From: a virus
IMG/VR virus record: IMGVR_UViG_3300048592_000291
Location: 1-38,028 of that record
Length of the DNA stretch: 38,028 nt
Reading direction: 5' to 3' (one strand)
Notes under the pieces: model-generated
Database searches by the model: none
What the model was told of the DNA's origin: nothing
The model's input: only the letters and a program-made list of their open reading frames with translations
Shown here: positions 13,776-22,828 of the stretch, piece after piece
Numbering within the stretch: the first letter of the stretch is position 1
Layout of the letters: every line of letters begins with the position of its first letter
Made by a program: the position numbers and the translations under genes

Positions 13776-15275
13776 GTGGGTCGTGTGGTGCAGGCTCGTT
13801 TTCTCGTCGATTGGGATTTTGACGGGACGTACACCGACGAAAGCGCACACCTGATTTCCGCATCGGGCGACATGCGGCTGACGCCGGTTGGCGCAGGGCT
13901 GGCGACGGCGCAGGGCATCATCGCGCAGGCGGTCATTACGCTGCGCAACGCCTCCGGGCGCTTTTCGCCGCTGCGCACCGACGGCGCACTCTACGCCGTG
14001 ATCGGCAACGGCAAGGCGTACCACGCGCCGTGTCGTTTGGAGGTGAGCGTCAACGGCGGCACGAATTTCTATCGCGTCTTTACCGGTGTGCTCAAATACC
14101 CGGAGGAGCGCACCGCGTCACCGATTGAGGGGCCAACCGTGCGCTTTGAGGCGCGTGGCATCGAGGAAAAATACCTACAGCGCCGTGTCTCGACCGGGCA
14201 GGCGGCGCTTGCTGCCAACTACGAGGCAGGCGCAACGGAGGCCGATGTGTTGGCCTCGTTTCTGTCGGCGGCAGGCGTCCCCGGCGTGCTGAGCGGGCAG
14301 CTTGTGCTCGACAGTGGAATGTTTTCGATTCCGTGGGCATGGCTCGACGACGAAAGCGTAATTGAGGAGTGCTGGCAGTTGGCCGCGGCGTGCGGCGGGC
14401 GTTTCTACGCCGACAACGACGGAATTCTGCGCTACGAGAACATGCAGCGCTGGCAGACGGCGACTCGCTCCACAACGGCGCAGTTGGCGCTCACGCGCGA
14501 CAACATGGAGAATTTCGTGCTGCGCGTCGAGGACTCCGATCTTTACAACGTGGTGACGGTCGAGGCGTCGCCGCGTGCGGTCAGCGGGCTGGAGGTCATC
14601 TGGGAGCCGGACGCCCTGCCGGTTTTGCAGCCGGGCGAAACGCAAACGCTCAGCGCTCGTTTCGATGCGCCTGCGCAGCGGATCGTGGGGCTGACCTACG
14701 AGGCCATCGACGACGGCGGCAATGCACGCACGAGCGACGTGAGCGTGGCGGCGACCTACTACGCCCAGCGCGCCGATCTGGTTTTTGTGAATGCCGGTGC
14801 GCTGCGCGTGCGGCTCTATCCGCTGCGGATCGTCGGTGTGCCGGTGGTTGGCGGGCCGGAGATCGAGGAGCGCGTCAACAGCACGTCGAACGGCTCCAAC
14901 GCCGCTTTTTTCGTCAACCGCGGCGACCGCACGCTGAGCATTCGATCCAATCTCTATTTGCAGACGCGCACCCATGCGCGGTCGCTGGCGCAGTTCCTGC
15001 TCGACCGCTGCGAGATGCCACGCCTGACCGCGCACGCGTACGGCGTGATCGGCCAGCCGCAGTTGCAGCTTGGCGACCGGGTGACGGTGGCGGATGCGCC
15101 GACGGTGACGGGTGCGTTTGCCGGGTACACGACGGCGATCGACTGGTCGTTCGGTGCGCGTGGCTTCGACCAGGAGTTGACGCTGGTCGAAACAAGCCAG
15201 ATGTTTGCGCACGACAACAACTATTTCCGGGTTGGCGTGGATGCCATGGGATCAACGCGTAAGGTGTTCTACTGA
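13776..15275 (+). CDS. Tail tip hub / tail-associated protein
   Basis: Encodes 499 residues from a GTG start with GGGAGG eight bases upstream; a longer frame back to 13713 would overlap the preceding gene and has no ribosome-binding site. The start VVQARFLVDWDFDGTYTDES and the LISASGDMRLTP segment, followed by RFEARGIEEKYLQRRVSTG near 125-143 and the WQLAAACGGRFYADNDGILRY (here WQLAAACGGRF and YADNDGILRY, about 207-227) resemble phage hub proteins of the gp27/Tal type. The C-terminal GQPQLQLGDRVTVADAP is also typical of this group. The protein would cap the tail and anchor the fibres. No protease or peptidoglycan hydrolase domain is visible. The stop overlaps the next ATG. Confidence 0.8.
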   Translation: MGRVVQARFLVDWDFDGTYTDESAHLISASGDMRLTPVGAGLATAQGIIAQAVITLRNASGRFSPLRTDGALYAVIGNGKAYHAPCRLEVSVNGGTNFYRVFTGVLKYPEERTASPIEGPTVRFEARGIEEKYLQRRVSTGQAALAANYEAGATEADVLASFLSAAGVPGVLSGQLVLDSGMFSIPWAWLDDESVIEECWQLAAACGGRFYADNDGILRYENMQRWQTATRSTTAQLALTRDNMENFVLRVEDSDLYNVVTVEASPRAVSGLEVIWEPDALPVLQPGETQTLSARFDAPAQRIVGLTYEAIDDGGNARTSDVSVAATYYAQRADLVFVNAGALRVRLYPLRIVGVPVVGGPEIEERVNSTSNGSNAAFFVNRGDRTLSIRSNLYLQTRTHARSLAQFLLDRCEMPRLTAHAYGVIGQPQLQLGDRVTVADAPTVTGAFAGYTTAIDWSFGARGFDQELTLVETSQMFAHDNNYFRVGVDAMGSTRKVFY

Positions 15276-16474
15276 TGCCAATTTTGACTGCACCGGCCTG
15301 GACGAGCGGCGATCTGCTCTCGGCCAGCAAACTCAACGCCATGAGCGACAGCATCAACGCGCTCAAGGGCCTCTCGATGGCGCCGACGGGAATGTTTGTG
15401 CGGGCGGCGGACACGGCGACCTACTGGTCGCGGCGCGCCTACCGCTATCTGCACATCCGCTATGATTTTGGGGCGAGCGGCACGTTCCGCATTCGGATCA
15501 ACAATGTGGAGGTCTACGCAGGCGGCACAACGGGCGAGCAGTGGCGCACGTTCGATCTGTCGGCGGTGAGCACGCCGCCGGAGGTTGGCGCATTCTACAA
15601 AATTGAGATGATCCGCCCGTCGGGTGGCACGCTCGTGATCTATGAGATGTTCGAGTCGGGCGGCTCGACGCACAACGCAACGGGGACATACACCACGCCC
15701 GCGGCGTGGACGGGCAGCGAAACGGCGGCGCAGACGCTCACAAAATTGCAAAATCTGAGCATGGCGATCACGCAGATGCGCCCCGTTGTCACGCCGCCAA
15801 GCGCGACGCTATTGTGGACGCAGACGACGCGCGCCTATGTGCTCCGGCGGCGGCTGCGCTACATTCAGTTGTATTACGTGTCATTTGACCGGGAGGGCGA
15901 TCCGGCAGGCGTGCAAGTGCGCGTGAACGGTGTTCCGGTTTTCGCGGACAGCAGCGATCGTCCCGACGGGCATACGGTCTATTTGGACATGAATAGCTTT
16001 GCATCGCCGCCCGCGATCGGGGCAGCCTATACGCTCGAATTTGTAATCAGCGGCAGCGTCACGCTGCGTTTGCTGCGCGAAGACCCGGCCTATCCAAGTG
16101 CAACCAGTGCGGCGTTGTTTGCGCACGGCCAGACAGCGCCGAACGCCGCCACGCTCAACACGCTGACGACGACGATCAACGAGGCGCAGGCAATCCTCAG
16201 CACAATCGGCAAAAGCGCACCGTGCATCGAACGCCCCTACAACCATCCAGAATGGGGCATGTGGCGCACGGCGCGCTATCTGCACTATCTGCGGGAGGGA
16301 TCGCTCCCCGCATACATTTGGGAGCCGTCTGGAATCCAGGAGCAAGTCAGCCTCCCAAAAACCGATAACGAGGAGTGGGCGACGCTCGATCTGGACACGA
16401 TCGACTGGCTCGCACCGGGCGGCACTTTTTACATTTACGAGGCAGACGCCGTTTGGCTGGATGACATACCCTAA
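15275..16474 (+). CDS. Tail tip or fibre protein with two related halves
   Basis: Encodes 399 residues. The opening TAPAWTSGDLLSASKLNAMS is a common start of phage fibre-base proteins. Two parts are similar to each other: about residues 1-130, with LSMAPTGMFVRAAD and YRYLHIRYDFGASGTFRI, and about residues 145-285, with LSMAITQMRPVVTPP and RYIQLYYVSFDREGDPAGVQ. Each probably forms a beta-sandwich after a short helical linker. The third part (about 300-399) starts with another helical segment and ends in acidic strands. An ancient internal duplication is the simplest reading. It overlaps both neighbours by one base and lies between the hub and the large fibre, so it probably connects them or binds a receptor. 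Confidence 0.75.
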   Translation: MPILTAPAWTSGDLLSASKLNAMSDSINALKGLSMAPTGMFVRAADTATYWSRRAYRYLHIRYDFGASGTFRIRINNVEVYAGGTTGEQWRTFDLSAVSTPPEVGAFYKIEMIRPSGGTLVIYEMFESGGSTHNATGTYTTPAAWTGSETAAQTLTKLQNLSMAITQMRPVVTPPSATLLWTQTTRAYVLRRRLRYIQLYYVSFDREGDPAGVQVRVNGVPVFADSSDRPDGHTVYLDMNSFASPPAIGAAYTLEFVISGSVTLRLLREDPAYPSATSAALFAHGQTAPNAATLNTLTTTINEAQAILSTIGKSAPCIERPYNHPEWGMWRTARYLHYLREGSLPAYIWEPSGIQEQVSLPKTDNEEWATLDLDTIDWLAPGGTFYIYEADAVWLDDIP

Positions 16475-19400
16475 TGCCAAAACAGACAGCACGCAAAATA
16501 GTCGATGAACGCACCAAGAGCAGGCCAACCAGCGTCAACGGACTGACGCTGACGGCGGCTCCGCCACTGAGCAGCCACTCGCTATTGCTCAACCTGGACG
16601 CCGACGATCATACGCAGTATCTGCGCACAGATGGTGCGCGCACGCTAACCGGCAACCTGGCGGCGGCGGCTGGCGTGACGATTGACGGCGTTGATCTGTC
16701 GGCGCACGCGACAGACGCCAACGCACACCACGCGCGCAGTCATGCGATCACGAGCACCAGCGACCACACCGCCAGCGGATTGACCGCCGGGCAAGTGCTC
16801 AGGGCCGCCGGCGCAACCACCTTTGCCTGGGCGCAGTTGGCACACACCGATCTAAGCGGCATTGGCACGAACACCCACGCCCAGATCGACACGCACATCG
16901 GCACCGCCGACACCCACGTCGCGCACAGCGGCGTAACGATCACCGCCGGGGACGGGCTGACCGGCGGCGGCACGATTGCGGCCACCAGGACATTGACGCT
17001 AGGCACACCTGGCAGCGCCACGGCGACGAGCACCAACGCAGTCGCGACGACGAGCCACACGCACGCGATAGACAGCACCATCGCGCGGTCGGCGATCACC
17101 GTAAGCGCCGGGGATGGGCTAACCGGCGGCGGCAATCTGACAGCCAACCGTTCGCTTGTGCTCGGCACGCCGGGCGGATTGACGGCGGTCACCACAGACG
17201 CGGTGACGACGAGCAGCCACACGCACAGCATAGCGACCGGCGCAGCCTCGACGCTGACCGTCGCCACGACCAACACGACCGGCAGCGGCAGCAACCTGGC
17301 GAGAGCCGACCATACGCACGCCATCACGAGCAGCAGCAATCCCGGCGCAGCAGCCAGCCTGTTGGCGACTGACGCCAGCGGCTATTTGCGCCTGGTGCGG
17401 CTGGGGCTGGGCATGACGCCAACGCGCCCGCTCGATGTGACCGGCGACGCCGGGATCACCGGCCAGGTGATCGCTGGATCGGGTGCGTTTTCCGGCAGCG
17501 TCAGCATTACGAACAACGGCGATCTCAGTGTCGGCACGGTGTTGCAGGTGAGCGCCAGCGGGACAAGAGTCGGGATCAACCGAGCCGCCGACAGCCAATT
17601 CGACCTCGACGTAGCCGGGGCCATCCGGGGACAATACCTGATCGGCAAACATGCGATCCAGCTTGCAAGCGCAGTCGGCGTCTGGCATTTTGACGGGCCA
17701 GCGCCGTACAATCTCGACTACACAGGCAGCAACGCAAGCCACATGGGCGTCGGCGGGACGGAGATCGGCGGCGTGATCTACCGGCCTGGGCGATATGGGA
17801 AGGCCGTGCAGGTTGCAGAGGCGACGACGAATCTAGTCACGAATCCGAGTTTTGAGACGAACACCACAGGCTGGAATCAATATACGTATCAAACGCCAAC
17901 CGCCACATGGGATGGCCGAACAAGTGCCGAAGCCGCCTATGGCGAATATTCCTATAAAATTACAAAAACAGACGGAACAACCACCGATCGGGTTGGATTG
18001 TCGAGAAATTTTGCAATTACCAGCGGCGTCACTTACACATTATCAGCATACGTTAAATCAACAGTCGGCACATCTGTGGTCCTGTATGCCGATACAGGAT
18101 TGCCGTCAACGTCTATAACAGCAACTGCTTCGGGTGACTGGCAGCAACTAACAATAACGGCAACTGCAACACAAACAACGACAGCGCGCTTGATCGTCTG
18201 GTCGGTAGGGATGGCGGCGCACACAATGTATATTGACGCCGTGCAATTAGAACAAAAAGCTTACGCCACGCCCTACTGCGACGGCAGCCTCGGCAACGGG
18301 CATAGTTGGAGCGGTGCTGCGCACGCCAGCACCAGCAGCAGGACAGCGGGCGGCGTAACGTATTCCTCGATTGTCCCGCGTGATAAATACACCGTGGCGG
18401 GATGGTTTAGGACAACAATCGCAGAGAATGACACGACCGCATATAGTGGATTTAGACCGAGATTTATGCAGATTGGGGATTACTATAACAACCCCTCGGC
18501 AAGCCTGTGCGCATACGGTACCGCCACCGCGATCCGCCTGTGGACGAAGAACACGACCGACAGCGGCTGGACGACAAGTCCATCCAACGCCGCAAATCTG
18601 GACTACGATCCAGGAGACTGGATTTTCCTGGCGTTGACCTGGGACGGCGACAAGCACAGAGTGTACTCCGCAAAGCCAGGAGTAGATGGATTATCTGAAT
18701 ATGTCGGATCGTCAGTCCCTGGTCATTATGGCAGCGGCGCAGCACTCAATCTAACTTTGTATGGCGATTACGGCCAAGACCTGATCGACGAATTGATCAT
18801 TCTCGACTACGCAGCCGATCCCAAACTGATTCGCGCCATCTACGAGTCAGACGCGCCGGTTTTTGTGGAATCCTCAGTATTTCACTGGCGCAGCCCGTCC
18901 CGCGTGCCGATCTGGGTGGATGAGTTCGGGTTGTGGTCGAGGGGTGTCAGCGGCAACGAAATCCTGGGATTGTACGGCGGCGACCCACGCAACCCAACCG
19001 GCAACGTCACAAAATCCTGGGGCGGCGTCACGATGGAGGAAAACGACGTTGTCATCGGCAGGGCAGCACAGGCCGCAGTGCATTGGGACGACAGCGCCGG
19101 GACGCTGCTGATCGGCAAGCCGAGCGCCAGCAACCTACTACTAAGCGGTGGATCAGCACAGATGCGCGACGGCTCGACAGTTTGGGGATCGTGGTCGAGC
19201 GCGGGACTAGTGGTCGGTAGGGTGGCAAACAACGCAAGCCGTATCGAAGTTTCGAGCACCGGCAACGTCAATTTCAAGTACCGCAACGGTAGCGGCGTAG
19301 ACTCGACGCCGATTCTGTTGAGCGGGAACGGCGACGCCAGCTTTGCCGGCAGCATCACCTCGACCAGCGGCACGATTGGCGGGTGGACGTTAGCGAGCGC

Positions 19401-20412
19401 GACGATCACCGGCGGGAGCGTGCAGCTTGATTCCGTCGGCAGGATCAGAGTCGGCGCGGCCAGCGCGGATCGATTATGGATTGACGCTACAAATGTTGGC
19501 TATCGGCTATGGATTGGCAATGACAGCCCTCTGACGGCGGCGTTTTCGGTGACGAAGGGCGGCGCATTGTATGCGACAGGGGCGACGATCTCAGGGGCGA
19601 TCACGGCGACAAGCGGAAGTTTCACCGGCAGCATCACCTCGACGAGCGGCACGATTGGCGGCTGGTCAATCGGCAGCACCCTGAGTGCAACAAATCTGGT
19701 TTTGACGCCGGGGGCGGCCAACGTCGCGCATATCGCCGCGGGAACCGGATCGACTGCGGTTACGGGCGGCATTAATGCGGCGAGCGCCAGCAGTGATGTC
19801 GTGTTTTGGTCAGGCAACACGCACGCCAACCGAGCGAGCGCCGCTTTTCGTGTGACGGCAGGCGGCGCACTGACTGCCACCACCGGAACGATCCTGGGGA
19901 CCCTCAGCGTCAGCGGAAGCGGCACATTTAGCGGCGGCGGCGGGGCGGTGAAAATCACCGAAACGGGATTGATTTTGACAGCGGCGACAGAATACGATTC
20001 AATGCTGCCAGTAGTCCAGCCGGAGTCAACCGTCCGATGGGTTTGGCCGTTAGCTGGCGACCTGACTGCAATTTCCGGCGAGCGGGTGTATGCAAGCCCG
20101 GACGAAACCGGCGCTCTAAAATTCGTAGCGCACAGACGGCACGCCACGAACGGAACATTACTGGAAACCGGAACATTGGCAGTAACGTACAACCGCATCA
20201 CCACCAATAAAGTCTTGTCGATCGGCACAGATTTAAGCGGGCTGGCCTCGCACACAACATTTACGAACGCCAGCAACATCGCCAGCAACAGCACCGGCAC
20301 CGGCACGATTAAAATGAAGGGCAGCACCAGCCGAGATAGCGCCGGATTCATCAAAATCTATATCGGCACCACCGCGTATTGGGTGCCAGTTTTCAGCGCG
20401 ATCACAGGCTGA
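16474..20412 (+). CDS. Long tail fibre with carbohydrate-binding modules
   Basis: Encodes 1,312 residues and is the largest gene. The N-terminal 330 residues repeat patterns such as DDHTQYLRTDGARTLTGNL, GDGLTGGGTIAATRTLTLG and TTSHTHAIDS that are typical of phage fibre shafts. Near residues 455-600 lies a module opening with NLVTNPSFETNTTGWNQ and containing TLSAYVKSTVGTSVVLYADT, which looks like a CBM4/9-type carbohydrate-binding beta-sandwich. Residues about 610-790 resemble a laminin-G/concanavalin-like module. Further shaft repeats (SITSTSGTIGGW, twice) follow, and the C-terminus lacks a clear chaperone domain. The DNA coding for the CBM-like module (about 17860-18250) is visibly AT-richer than its flanks, suggesting a swapped receptor-binding part. 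The fibre should decide host range. Confidence 0.85.
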   Translation: MPKQTARKIVDERTKSRPTSVNGLTLTAAPPLSSHSLLLNLDADDHTQYLRTDGARTLTGNLAAAAGVTIDGVDLSAHATDANAHHARSHAITSTSDHTASGLTAGQVLRAAGATTFAWAQLAHTDLSGIGTNTHAQIDTHIGTADTHVAHSGVTITAGDGLTGGGTIAATRTLTLGTPGSATATSTNAVATTSHTHAIDSTIARSAITVSAGDGLTGGGNLTANRSLVLGTPGGLTAVTTDAVTTSSHTHSIATGAASTLTVATTNTTGSGSNLARADHTHAITSSSNPGAAASLLATDASGYLRLVRLGLGMTPTRPLDVTGDAGITGQVIAGSGAFSGSVSITNNGDLSVGTVLQVSASGTRVGINRAADSQFDLDVAGAIRGQYLIGKHAIQLASAVGVWHFDGPAPYNLDYTGSNASHMGVGGTEIGGVIYRPGRYGKAVQVAEATTNLVTNPSFETNTTGWNQYTYQTPTATWDGRTSAEAAYGEYSYKITKTDGTTTDRVGLSRNFAITSGVTYTLSAYVKSTVGTSVVLYADTGLPSTSITATASGDWQQLTITATATQTTTARLIVWSVGMAAHTMYIDAVQLEQKAYATPYCDGSLGNGHSWSGAAHASTSSRTAGGVTYSSIVPRDKYTVAGWFRTTIAENDTTAYSGFRPRFMQIGDYYNNPSASLCAYGTATAIRLWTKNTTDSGWTTSPSNAANLDYDPGDWIFLALTWDGDKHRVYSAKPGVDGLSEYVGSSVPGHYGSGAALNLTLYGDYGQDLIDELIILDYAADPKLIRAIYESDAPVFVESSVFHWRSPSRVPIWVDEFGLWSRGVSGNEILGLYGGDPRNPTGNVTKSWGGVTMEENDVVIGRAAQAAVHWDDSAGTLLIGKPSASNLLLSGGSAQMRDGSTVWGSWSSAGLVVGRVANNASRIEVSSTGNVNFKYRNGSGVDSTPILLSGNGDASFAGSITSTSGTIGGWTLASATITGGSVQLDSVGRIRVGAASADRLWIDATNVGYRLWIGNDSPLTAAFSVTKGGALYATGATISGAITATSGSFTGSITSTSGTIGGWSIGSTLSATNLVLTPGAANVAHIAAGTGSTAVTGGINAASASSDVVFWSGNTHANRASAAFRVTAGGALTATTGTILGTLSVSGSGTFSGGGGAVKITETGLILTAATEYDSMLPVVQPESTVRWVWPLAGDLTAISGERVYASPDETGALKFVAHRRHATNGTLLETGTLAVTYNRITTNKVLSIGTDLSGLASHTTFTNASNIASNSTGTGTIKMKGSTSRDSAGFIKIYIGTTAYWVPVFSAITG

Positions 20413-20428
20413 GCGAGGCAGCAGCAAC

Positions 20429-20926
20429 ATGACCATATTCCAGAACGCAACCGGCGCGTGGGTCTACCACGACGGCAGCACCTATCAATATTTTGCTTCA
20501 CAGGAGGCAGCACAGATGGCGGAGATAACCAGCACGATCGGAGAAACGCCGGCAGAGGTCGAGATTGCAGCGACCGTCACCGGCGAGATATTGCCACAGT
20601 TGCGCAGCGCGCTTTTGGCGTTGTCGGCGTTGAAAATGGCGTGGTATGCAAACGATATACCCGCCGCCATTGACGCAGCACTGGCAGCGCAGGCCGCAAT
20701 CGCCGCAGCGACGGAGGAGGAGCCGACGACGCTCACGGACGCCGACACGCTGATCGCCGGGCTACCGGTTTCGGCGTGGATTGCGTGGGGCGCGGTGTTG
20801 CAGGGCCTAGAGGTTTGGCTGAACACGCCGATTGAGGGGCTCAACACAACGCCGACGGCGATTCTGGCAAAACGCTATACGAGGAGAGGGCAACGATGGA
20901 TCAGCAGCGGATTGACGCACCGGTGA
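20429..20926 (+). CDS. Fibre-associated protein of unknown role
   Basis: Encodes 165 residues. The first 30 residues (TIFQNATGAWVYHDGSTYQYF) look like a short beta motif; the rest is helical and Ala-rich with an ALLALSALKMAWYANDI core and an amphipathic end. Genes of this size directly after long fibres often code for fibre assembly chaperones or end caps, which is the most reasonable guess here. A GAGG eleven bases before the ATG provides modest initiation. It overlaps the next gene by 31 bases in another frame. No named family recognised. Confidence 0.6.
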   Translation: MTIFQNATGAWVYHDGSTYQYFASQEAAQMAEITSTIGETPAEVEIAATVTGEILPQLRSALLALSALKMAWYANDIPAAIDAALAAQAAIAAATEEEPTTLTDADTLIAGLPVSAWIAWGAVLQGLEVWLNTPIEGLNTTPTAILAKRYTRRGQRWISSGLTHR

Positions 20927-21099
20927 AGGTGATCGACGCAATCAAACGGGCGCAGGAGACAATCAACCGGTTGCAGGCAGAGGCGGAGGCGGTGCTTTTC
21001 GGTGCGCACGCTGCGCTCGATGTGCCTGCGGGCTGGCAGTGGGACGGCCGGGGCTGGGCTGCACCAGCCGCCACGGAGGAGGGCGACCCGCCGCAGTAG
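20896..21099 (+). CDS. Small helical protein at the end of the late operon
   Basis: Encodes 67 residues after GAGGAGAGG (about 20880-20888). Residues 1-38 form one predicted amphipathic helix (VKVIDAIKRAQETINRLQAE) and the rest contains WQWDGRGWAAP followed by an acidic Pro-rich end. The WQW...W motif resembles small phage proteins that follow tail fibres, but I recognise no family. It is the last gene before the terminator at 21121. Confidence 0.6.
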   Translation: MDQQRIDAPVKVIDAIKRAQETINRLQAEAEAVLFGAHAALDVPAGWQWDGRGWAAPAATEEGDPPQ

Positions 21100-21120
21100 C
21101 GCCAAACGATGCCCAGACAC

Positions 21121-21153
21121 GCCACGCGTCCGATCGATGCGTGGCTTTTTTTT
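21121..21153 (+). terminator. Late operon terminator
   Basis: GCCACGC (21121-21127) and GCGTGGC (21139-21145) form a perfect seven-base stem with an eleven-base loop followed by eight T residues. It ends the structural gene transcript. Confidence 0.9.
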
Positions 21154-21168
21154 GCTTGATTTTGGTAG

Positions 21169-21197
21169 TTGACATGTGATGCTGGCGGGTGTATTAT
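21169..21197 (+). promoter_or_regulatory. Consensus promoter for the HTH gene
   Basis: TTGACA (21169-21174), exactly 17 bases, and TATTAT (21192-21197). A strong AAGGAGG at 21223-21229 precedes the ATG at 21234 by four bases. The whole unit is a clear sigma-70-type promoter. Confidence 0.85.
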
Positions 21198-21233
21198 CAT
21201 TTCATACGTTTCTTGCATTTCTAAGGAGGCAAC

Positions 21234-21440
21234 ATGTCAGAGGTCAGCGCACCACACGCTGCCGAAATCCTCAACACGTCACATGTCACGATCTTTCGGC
21301 GTGTCGATGATGGCTCACTGCCAGCGCGCCGAGAGGGATTGAAACAGACGATTTGGATCGATGTTGATGCGCTGCGGCGCTATGCCAAGGCGAATGGGTA
21401 TCGATTCAACGAGGAATTGGCAGCACAGTATGCGAAGTGA
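21234..21440 (+). CDS. Excisionase-like helix-turn-helix protein
   Basis: Encodes 68 residues. The segment HAAEILNTSHVTIFRRVDDGSLPARREGLK (in parts: HAAEILNTSHVTIFR, then RVDDGSLPARR) is the winged/MerR-like HTH of the excisionase family, in which a recognition helix starts after TSHVTIFR and a basic wing follows. IWIDVDALRRYA ends the domain. In lambdoid phages such proteins bend DNA at attP and steer integrase to excision; some also act as transcription regulators. It is next to the attP core and the integrase, which supports an Xis role. It has its own consensus promoter and strong ribosome-binding site. A lysogeny regulator is the alternative, as no other repressor was identified. Confidence 0.75.
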   Translation: MSEVSAPHAAEILNTSHVTIFRRVDDGSLPARREGLKQTIWIDVDALRRYAKANGYRFNEELAAQYAK

Positions 21441-21447
21441 CCGCTGA

Positions 21448-21487
21448 CGGTCGCTCCACCCATCCACCAAGAGGTATGGAGCGACCG
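21448..21487. other. 11-bp perfect stem-loop between xis-like gene and attP
   Basis: CGGTCGCTCCA (21448-21458) and TGGAGCGACCG (21477-21487) are exact reverse complements around an 18-base loop. There is no T-run on either side. It may end the xis-like transcript or serve as a protein-binding palindrome in the attP region. Confidence 0.6.
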
Positions 21488-21530
21488 CCGCTGTGAGCAC
21501 CTTTACAACCGCATAGGGCTGCAAGAGGTG

Positions 21531-21580
<50 letters not shown>

Positions 21581-21628
21581 ATTGACCAGATGACCTAGGA
21601 CAGATCAGCCGTTTTTCTCTCAGGAGAA

Positions 21629-21653
21629 CATCTGATCACGTATCATCTGATCA
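21629..21653. repeat. Direct repeats by the attP core
   Basis: CATCTGATCA occurs at 21629-21638 and 21644-21653 (15-bp phase), overlapping the 3' end of the integrase gene. They could be arm-type integrase or excisionase sites; this is inferred from position only. Confidence 0.4.
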
Positions 21654-22530
21654 GGGTCGCCAGCGCCGCATCGTACTCGCGGCGCACCGTGGTGATCGTC
21701 GTGTGCGCATAGACCTGTGACGTGATGGCCGGGTCGCTGTGACCCATCGCCGCCGACACGGTGGTCAGCCGCGCACCCGCATTCAACATCCACATGGCGA
21801 ACCCATGGCGAAAGCGGTGCGGATTGAGGCGAGGCAGGCCGGCACGAGCGCAGCGGCGAAAGATCATTTGCCGGATGCCTTCGGGCTTGAGCACGCCAGC
21901 AACGCCGCCATACCCATCCGACGACAACCAGAGTTCCGCACGGTGCTCCGGTCGCTGGTAGAGGTACGCCGCCAGCACTGGCCGAACCTCCGGCGACATG
22001 GGGACGACTCTCGATCGGTCGCCTTTGCCGTGATGGACAATGACCTCAAGCGTTGTGGCATCCAGGTCGACGACCTGGAGCGCAGCGACCTCACCCAAAC
22101 GCAGCCCAGAATAGAACAGCAACAACAGGATCAGCCGATCCCGCTGCCCGATCCAGTCGTCGCCGGTGGTCGCCAACAGTTGGCGCAACTCCGGCACGGT
22201 GACATAGGGGCGCACCGTTTTGGGAACTGAGGGAGCTTCCAGCATGGCGATCGGGTTTTCGTCACGGTCGATGCGGCGGCGCTTTTCCAGGAAACGGAAC
22301 AGCGCCTTGAGTGCACGATAACGGGCGTGAACGGTCGAGGGCGACAGCCCGGCCTCATGGCAATCGGCGAGGAATCGCTCGATCTCATCGACATTCGGTA
22401 GATCGCCGTCGCACCCTCGCCAGGTGCGAAACGCCGAGAATTGTTCAGCGTACCAGGTGAGCGTCTTCTGCGCTCGCCGGCGTGAGCGCAAATGTGTGCG
22501 GTGCAGTGCAATTACCTCGCTGTACAGCAT
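21643..22530 (-). CDS. int: Tyrosine site-specific integrase
   Basis: Encodes 295 residues from the ATG at 22530, chosen because AGGAG stands seven to eight bases before it; an upstream in-frame ATG at 22593 has no such site. Residues about 1-85 form the SAM-like core-binding domain (LTWYAEQFSAFRTWRG, ALKALFRFLEKRRRID). The catalytic set is complete: Arg144 in SGLRLGEVAAL, Lys169 in HHGKGDRSR, His238 and Arg241 in PHRFRHGF, His264 in AMGHSDP and the nucleophile Tyr274 in QVYAHT. It resembles XerC/D-like phage integrases in lacking a long arm-binding N-terminus. It is the only minus-strand gene and faces the attP core, as expected for tRNA-integrating phages. Confidence 0.95.
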   Translation of the reverse strand: MLYSEVIALHRTHLRSRRRAQKTLTWYAEQFSAFRTWRGCDGDLPNVDEIERFLADCHEAGLSPSTVHARYRALKALFRFLEKRRRIDRDENPIAMLEAPSVPKTVRPYVTVPELRQLLATTGDDWIGQRDRLILLLLFYSGLRLGEVAALQVVDLDATTLEVIVHHGKGDRSRVVPMSPEVRPVLAAYLYQRPEHRAELWLSSDGYGGVAGVLKPEGIRQMIFRRCARAGLPRLNPHRFRHGFAMWMLNAGARLTTVSAAMGHSDPAITSQVYAHTTITTVRREYDAALATLIR

Positions 22531-22612
22531 AGTCGGGACTCCTGTTGTTGAGGGTGGCGGAAAAATTGCCATCCTACCGTGACAGGTGTCCACATTGGGG
22601 TTGCGTAATTCC

Positions 22613-22621
22613 AGTGTAGCA
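22613..22621 (-). promoter_or_regulatory. Probable integrase promoter (-10 region)
   Basis: The minus strand reads TGTGCTACACTGG here, with TACACT as -10 (22613-22618) and TGC giving an extended -10. It matches the cassette promoters (TGTGCTACGCTGG). No good -35 is present. The leader to the ATG at 22530 is about 75 nt. Confidence 0.5.
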
Positions 22622-22627
22622 CAAATT

Positions 22628-22652
22628 GAGCGGCTGTGTTTGACAGCCGCTC
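22628..22652. other. Stem-loop 1 of the non-coding block
   Basis: GAGCGGCTG (22628-22636) and CAGCCGCTC (22644-22652) form a perfect nine-base stem with a seven-base loop, directly upstream of the integrase -10 element. Confidence 0.7.
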
Positions 22653-22660
22653 GTCATTTT

Positions 22661-22747
22661 CCGATCTGCGCCGCAGTTCCTCGCATCCTCACACGTACGC
22701 AGTCAGCACAAACGATTTCCTCACATCCTCACTGCGACGCAGATCGG
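22661..22747. other. Stem-loop 2 enclosing two 16-bp direct repeats
   Basis: The 16-base arms 22661-22676 and 22732-22747 are reverse complements except for one base. Between them, TTCCTCRCATCCTCAC occurs at 22677-22692 and, with one change, at 22717-22732, 40 bp apart. Repeats inside a large hairpin suggest a binding site array or an origin-like structure. No coding sequence is likely here. Confidence 0.65.
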
Positions 22748-22748
22748 A

Positions 22749-22794
22749 GCCATGCAGCCATTGCAATGTAGCGTTGTCCGATGTGCTGCATGGC
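22749..22794. other. Stem-loop 3 with an internal palindrome
   Basis: GCCATGCAGC (22749-22758) pairs exactly with GCTGCATGGC (22785-22794). The loop contains the perfect ten-base palindrome CATTGCAATG (22759-22768). Confidence 0.65.
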
Positions 22795-22828
22795 TTCGCC
22801 TCTCCGCCGGATGGCACCGGCAACCAAC

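Noticed and set aside
14175-15212. Minus-strand frame of 345 residues opposite the tail hub gene
   Set aside because: Arg/His-rich shadow translation of a clear hub protein; no ribosome-binding site.
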